From positions 1 to 8,097 of the forward strand of contig JAURXG010000436.1 of the NCBI GenBank assembly GCA_030654555.1: DNA of 8,097 nucleotides, in the 5' to 3' direction. Below, piece by piece: positions 4,988-8,097 of this stretch. The DNA is from Aquabacterium sp. GTDB lineage: Bacteria; Pseudomonadota; Gammaproteobacteria; Burkholderiales; Burkholderiaceae_C. Every line of letters starts with the position of its first letter. The first letter of the stretch is position 1. A program made the translations under genes and the position numbers. The notes beneath the pieces are model-generated. The model had not been told where the DNA came from and did no database searches. It saw only the letters and a program-made list of their open reading frames with translations.

Positions 4988-6136
4988 ATGAAGTTGAAGA
5001 CCTGCCACCACCAGGACGCCACTGGCTGGACGACCGCGCTGCCCGTCGCGCTGGACGGCCCGCAGACCCTGGTGCTGGCCTTCGGTGCGCGCGAGCTGGC
5101 CGATGCGCCGCGGGTCTTCGACGAACTGCGCACGGCCTTTCCCCGCTCGGTGGTGGTGGGCTGCTCCACCGCGGGCGAGATCGCCGGCGCGCTGGTGCAT
5201 GACGGCAGCCTGAGCGTGGCGGTGGCGCACTTCGAGCACACCCGGCTGCTCCTGGCGGCCACCGACATCGGCAGCGCCGATCAATCGGGCGCGGCCGGCC
5301 GACGCCTGGCCGCGCAGTTGCGGGCCGCAGGCGACGACCTGGCCGCGGTGTTCGTGCTGTCCGATGGCCTGGGGGTGAACGGCACGCCGCTGGTGGCCGG
5401 CCTGGCCGGCGGGCTGCCGGCGGGCGTGGTGATCACCGGCGGGCTGGCCGGCGACGGCAGCCGCTTCGAGCGCACCTGGGTGCTGGCCGGCGCCCGGCTG
5501 GCGGCCGGGCAGATCGCTGCGGTGGGCTTCTACGGCCGCCGCCTGAGGGTGGGCAGCGGCTGCGACGGCGGCTGGGCGGACTTCGGCCCCGAGCGGCGTA
5601 TCACCCGCTCGGACGGCCATGTGCTGTACGAGCTGGACGGCAAGCCTGCGCTCGACCTGTACAAGAGCTACCTGGGCGACCTGGCGCAGGGCCTGCCGGG
5701 CGCGGCGCTGCGGTTTCCGCTGTCGATCCGGCACCCGGTGGGCGATGCGCAGCCGCTGGTGCGCACCATCCTGGGCATCGACGAGGCGCAACGCTCGCTG
5801 ACCTTTGCCGGCGACATGCCCGAAGGCCACGTGGCGCGCCTGATGCGCACCACCAACGACAACCTGGTCGGCAGCGCGGCGGTGGCCGTGGCCCAGGCCG
5901 CCCAGGGGCTGGGCCACGCGGGCGACGCGCTGGTGGTGTCGGTCAGCTGCGTCGGCCGCCGCCTGGTGCTGGGCGAGCGCACCGAGGAGGAGGTGGAGAC
6001 CATCGTCGAGGGTGCGCCCGCCGGTGCGGGCCACATCGGCTTCTACTCCTACGGCGAGATCTCGCCCGCGGCCGGTCGCGGCGGCAGCGAGCTGCACAAC
6101 CAGACCATGACGGTGACGGTGTTCAGCGAGGCCTGA
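4988..6136 (+). CDS. FIST-domain cytosolic sensor (FIST N + FIST C), NosP-like candidate
   Basis: The 382-residue protein has no signal peptide or clear membrane segment, so it is cytosolic. The N-terminal FIST domain (about 28-225) carries VVGCSTAGEI (G58 to E64) and the DGHVLYELDGKPALDLY segment around residues 210-225. The FIST C domain (about 226-375) ends with GFYSYGEISP (351-360) and LHNQTMTVTVFSE. FIST domains are small-ligand sensors found with signalling proteins. One branch, NosP, binds haem and nitric oxide and controls kinases or c-di-GMP enzymes encoded beside it. Here the next gene, 6 bp downstream, is a PAS-GGDEF-EAL enzyme, so this protein is probably its partner regulator. 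Histidines at 71, 81, 84, 211, 249, 349 and 370 are possible haem ligands, but sequence alone cannot show haem binding. An amino acid or another small ligand is the alternative. Family certain, ligand unknown. Confidence 0.93.
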   Translation: MKLKTCHHQDATGWTTALPVALDGPQTLVLAFGARELADAPRVFDELRTAFPRSVVVGCSTAGEIAGALVHDGSLSVAVAHFEHTRLLLAATDIGSADQSGAAGRRLAAQLRAAGDDLAAVFVLSDGLGVNGTPLVAGLAGGLPAGVVITGGLAGDGSRFERTWVLAGARLAAGQIAAVGFYGRRLRVGSGCDGGWADFGPERRITRSDGHVLYELDGKPALDLYKSYLGDLAQGLPGAALRFPLSIRHPVGDAQPLVRTILGIDEAQRSLTFAGDMPEGHVARLMRTTNDNLVGSAAVAVAQAAQGLGHAGDALVVSVSCVGRRLVLGERTEEEVETIVEGAPAGAGHIGFYSYGEISPAAGRGGSELHNQTMTVTVFSEA

Positions 6137-6142
6137 CCGACG

Positions 6143-8035
6143 ATGCCGCCTGCACTGCACCCGCTGTTGTTGCGCCAGCTGCGCCGGCTGGGGCTGGAGG
6201 CCGGTGGCGCCGGGCCGGCGCCCGAGGCCTGGGCGCAGCTGGTCGAGCGCGTCAGCCGGGCCTACGCCGATGCCGACCAGGACCGCTACCTGCTGGAGCG
6301 CTCGCAGGAGCTGGCCTCGCGCGAGATGGGGGCGCTGCACGCCGAGCTGCACGCCAGCCAGGCGCGCCTGGCCAACCTGGTGGCGCTGTCGTCGGACTGG
6401 GTGTGGGAGCAGGATGCTCAGGGCCGCTTGACCTACGTGTCCGAAGAGGTGGCCCGCCTGGGCCTGGACCCGGCGGCGATGATCGGCCGCCCGCGCGCGG
6501 TGGACGCGCTGCCGCCGGTGGACGGCAGCGATCCGCGCGACTACGCGGCGTGCCTGGCGGCACGCCAGCCGCTGCGCAACTTCACCTTCGGCAGCCGGCT
6601 GCCCAACGGCCAGCCCCTGTACGTGCGCATCAGCGGCGATCCGGTCGAGGAGGACGGCGTCTTCCAGGGCTACCGCGGCGTGGCCAGCGACGTCACCCAG
6701 GCCACGCTGGCCGAGATGCGGGTGATCCAGCTGGCGCGCTACGACAGCCTCACCGGGCTGGCCAACCGCGGCATGTTCATGGACGAGCTGGAGCGCACGC
6801 TGGCCCGCGCGCGCCTGCAGTGCACGGCCTTTGCGGTGCTGTTCATCGACCTGGACCGCTTCAAGTTCGTCAACGACACGCTCGGCCACGAGGCCGGCGA
6901 CGGCTTGCTCAAGGTGATGGCCCAGCGCCTGACCCAGCTGCTGCGCGGCGGCGACATGGTGGCCCGCCTGGGCGGCGACGAGTTCGTGGTGCTGATGGGC
7001 GGTTGTGTCGAGCCGGCGGCGCTGTCGAAGGTGGCCAGCCGCCTGCTGACCGAACTGGCCGAGCCGCTGCTGCTGTGCGGGCGCACGGTGCAGGTCAGCG
7101 CCAGCGTGGGCATCAGCCTGTTCCCGGCCGATGGTGACGACGGCGCCACGCTGCTGAAGCACGCCGACACCGCGATGTACCTGGCCAAGTCGCGCGGCAA
7201 GAACAACTTCCAGTTCTTCACCGCCGACCTGGCGCAGCGCGCGTCGCGCTTCTTTGCGCTGGAAGGCGACCTGCGCCAGGCGCTGGAGCGCGACGAGCTG
7301 CTGCTGCACTACCAGCCCCAGTTCGACACCGCCAGCGGTGCGCTGTGCGGCCTGGAGGCCCTGATCCGCTGGCAGCATCCACAACGCGGGCTGGTGAGTC
7401 CGTCCGAGTTCATCCCGCTGGCCGAGGAGAGCGGGCTGATCGTGCCGATCGGCCGCTGGGTGATGGCCACCGCCTGCGCCCAGGTGCGCGCCTGGCGCGA
7501 CGCCGGCTTCGAGCCGCCGCGCTGCGCCATCAACCTGTCGGCACGCCAGTTTGCCGGCGACCGGCTGGTCGACGACCTGCACGACGCGCTGGCCCTGGCC
7601 GGCCTGGAATCCGATGCGCTGGAGGTCGAGCTGACCGAGAGCGCGCTGATGGCCGACCCCGACCGCGCCCAGCTGGCGCTGCGCCAGCTGCAGGCCCTGG
7701 GCGTGCGCATCGCGATCGACGACTTCGGCACCGGCTACTCGTCGCTGGCCTACCTGAAGCGCTTTCCGGCCCACACCCTCAAGATCGACCGGTCCTTCGT
7801 CAGCGGCCTGCCCGACAACCGCGACGACCTGGCCATCACCCGCGCGGTGATCGCGGTGGCGCACAGCCTGAACATGCAGGTGATGGCCGAGGGCGTCGAG
7901 ACCGCCGCGCAGCTGGCCGTGCTGCGCGCGTTGGGCTGCGAGGGCGCGCAGGGTTTCCTGCTCGGCCGCCCGATGCCTGCCGACGCGGTGCTGCCGCTGC
8001 TCAAGGCCATGGTGCCGCTGCCGCAAGGGGCCTGA
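6143..8035 (+). CDS. PAS-GGDEF-EAL bifunctional c-di-GMP synthase/phosphodiesterase
   Basis: The 630-residue protein has no transmembrane segment. Residues 1-45 are a helical module rich in Leu/Arg, 46-80 look like a coiled coil, and a PAS domain covers about 82-186 (SDWVWEQD from 84, GVASDVTQ at its end). The GGDEF domain (about 193-355) makes c-di-GMP from GTP. It has DSLTGLANR, FIDLDRFK with metal ligand D236, an intact GGDEF at 277-281, and an intact inhibitory I-site RGGD at 268-271. The EAL domain (about 372-620) hydrolyses c-di-GMP. EAL is at 405-407, and N464, E496/E499, DDFGTG at 526-531, K547, E583/E586 and Q603 are all in place. Both activities are therefore possible, and the balance is probably set by the PAS domain and the FIST protein encoded 6 bp upstream. 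A GAGG 11 bases before the ATG is a weak ribosome site, so translation is probably coupled to the FIST gene. Confidence 0.96.
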   Translation: MPPALHPLLLRQLRRLGLEAGGAGPAPEAWAQLVERVSRAYADADQDRYLLERSQELASREMGALHAELHASQARLANLVALSSDWVWEQDAQGRLTYVSEEVARLGLDPAAMIGRPRAVDALPPVDGSDPRDYAACLAARQPLRNFTFGSRLPNGQPLYVRISGDPVEEDGVFQGYRGVASDVTQATLAEMRVIQLARYDSLTGLANRGMFMDELERTLARARLQCTAFAVLFIDLDRFKFVNDTLGHEAGDGLLKVMAQRLTQLLRGGDMVARLGGDEFVVLMGGCVEPAALSKVASRLLTELAEPLLLCGRTVQVSASVGISLFPADGDDGATLLKHADTAMYLAKSRGKNNFQFFTADLAQRASRFFALEGDLRQALERDELLLHYQPQFDTASGALCGLEALIRWQHPQRGLVSPSEFIPLAEESGLIVPIGRWVMATACAQVRAWRDAGFEPPRCAINLSARQFAGDRLVDDLHDALALAGLESDALEVELTESALMADPDRAQLALRQLQALGVRIAIDDFGTGYSSLAYLKRFPAHTLKIDRSFVSGLPDNRDDLAITRAVIAVAHSLNMQVMAEGVETAAQLAVLRALGCEGAQGFLLGRPMPADAVLPLLKAMVPLPQGA

Positions 8036-8042
8036 TCCCCCG

Positions 8043-8077
8043 GGCGGCGGCGCCTGTCCGCCGCCGCGCCGGCGCGG
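8043..8077. other. Overlapping GC hairpins after the signalling operon
   Basis: GGCGGCGG (8043-8050) pairs with CCGCCGCC (8058-8065) over a 7-base loop. A perfect 14-bp palindrome CCGCGCC/GGCGCGG at 8064-8077 overlaps its end, so the two structures compete. There is no T run. The position 7 bases after the stop suggests a 3'-end structure or non-canonical terminator. The last 20 bases of the window show nothing further. Confidence 0.4.
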
Positions 8078-8097
8078 TTGCGTCTTGCGACAGTGTC

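Noticed and set aside
4643..8026. Minus-strand ORF of 1127 codons opposite the FIST and GGDEF-EAL genes
   Set aside because: It is a shadow ORF: its translation is an Ala/Gln/His/Arg/Gly-rich string without domains, while the plus strand encodes two proteins with full catalytic and family motifs. Long antisense ORFs are expected when the third codon position is almost always G or C.
1..8097. CRISPR array, tRNA, rRNA, insertion sequence or phage genes
   Set aside because: No regularly spaced repeats, tRNA-like cloverleaf, rRNA motif, transposase, integrase or terminal inverted repeats were seen on either strand.

Overview
The window reads as chromosomal DNA of a high-GC betaproteobacterium. 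The order Burkholderiales is likely, probably near the Rubrivivax/Leptothrix/Ideonella/Roseateles group. The grounds are very high third-position GC, an OxyR N-terminus close to the Burkholderiales form, recG and oxyR on the same strand, and a small secreted protein resembling the 'post-PEP-CTERM-1' family. The placement is an inference; no rRNA, tRNA or mobile element is present.

Layout. (1) 1-257, minus: first 85 codons of a LysR-family regulator, very probably oxyR, running off the left edge. (2) 258-560: a gene-free divergent region with an imperfect 23-bp dyad, a 13-bp palindrome, an 8-bp direct repeat spaced 31 bp, and a GC hairpin in the probable leader. (3) 561-2617, plus: two exported proteins 8 bp apart. 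They are a 134-aa His-tailed small protein and a 547-aa zinc metallopeptidase. The peptidase has a leishmanolysin-like (M8-like) active-site layout, with a protease-associated (PA) domain inserted between the HExxH helix and the later SHFD/Met-turn segment. The pair ends at two tandem hairpins, the second a clear intrinsic terminator. (4) 2709-4838, minus: full-length RecG helicase, convergent with the protease. (5) 4839-4987: a 149-bp divergent region. (6) 4988-8035, plus: a two-gene signalling operon, a FIST-domain sensor followed after 6 bp by a soluble PAS-GGDEF-EAL protein with all visible catalytic motifs intact.

How the parts work together. The FIST protein is probably the input and the PAS-GGDEF-EAL protein the output of a cytosolic c-di-GMP circuit. 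This resembles NosP-type systems, in which a FIST haem protein senses nitric oxide and controls a partner enzyme encoded beside it; the ligand here is unknown. The secreted pair looks like an independent export module placed, in opposite orientation, between recG and oxyR. The most unusual signal is compositional. Within the protease gene, the segment carrying the PA insert (about 1739-2280) has roughly three times as many A/T-ending codons as the protease halves on either side. This suggests that the insert has a different history.
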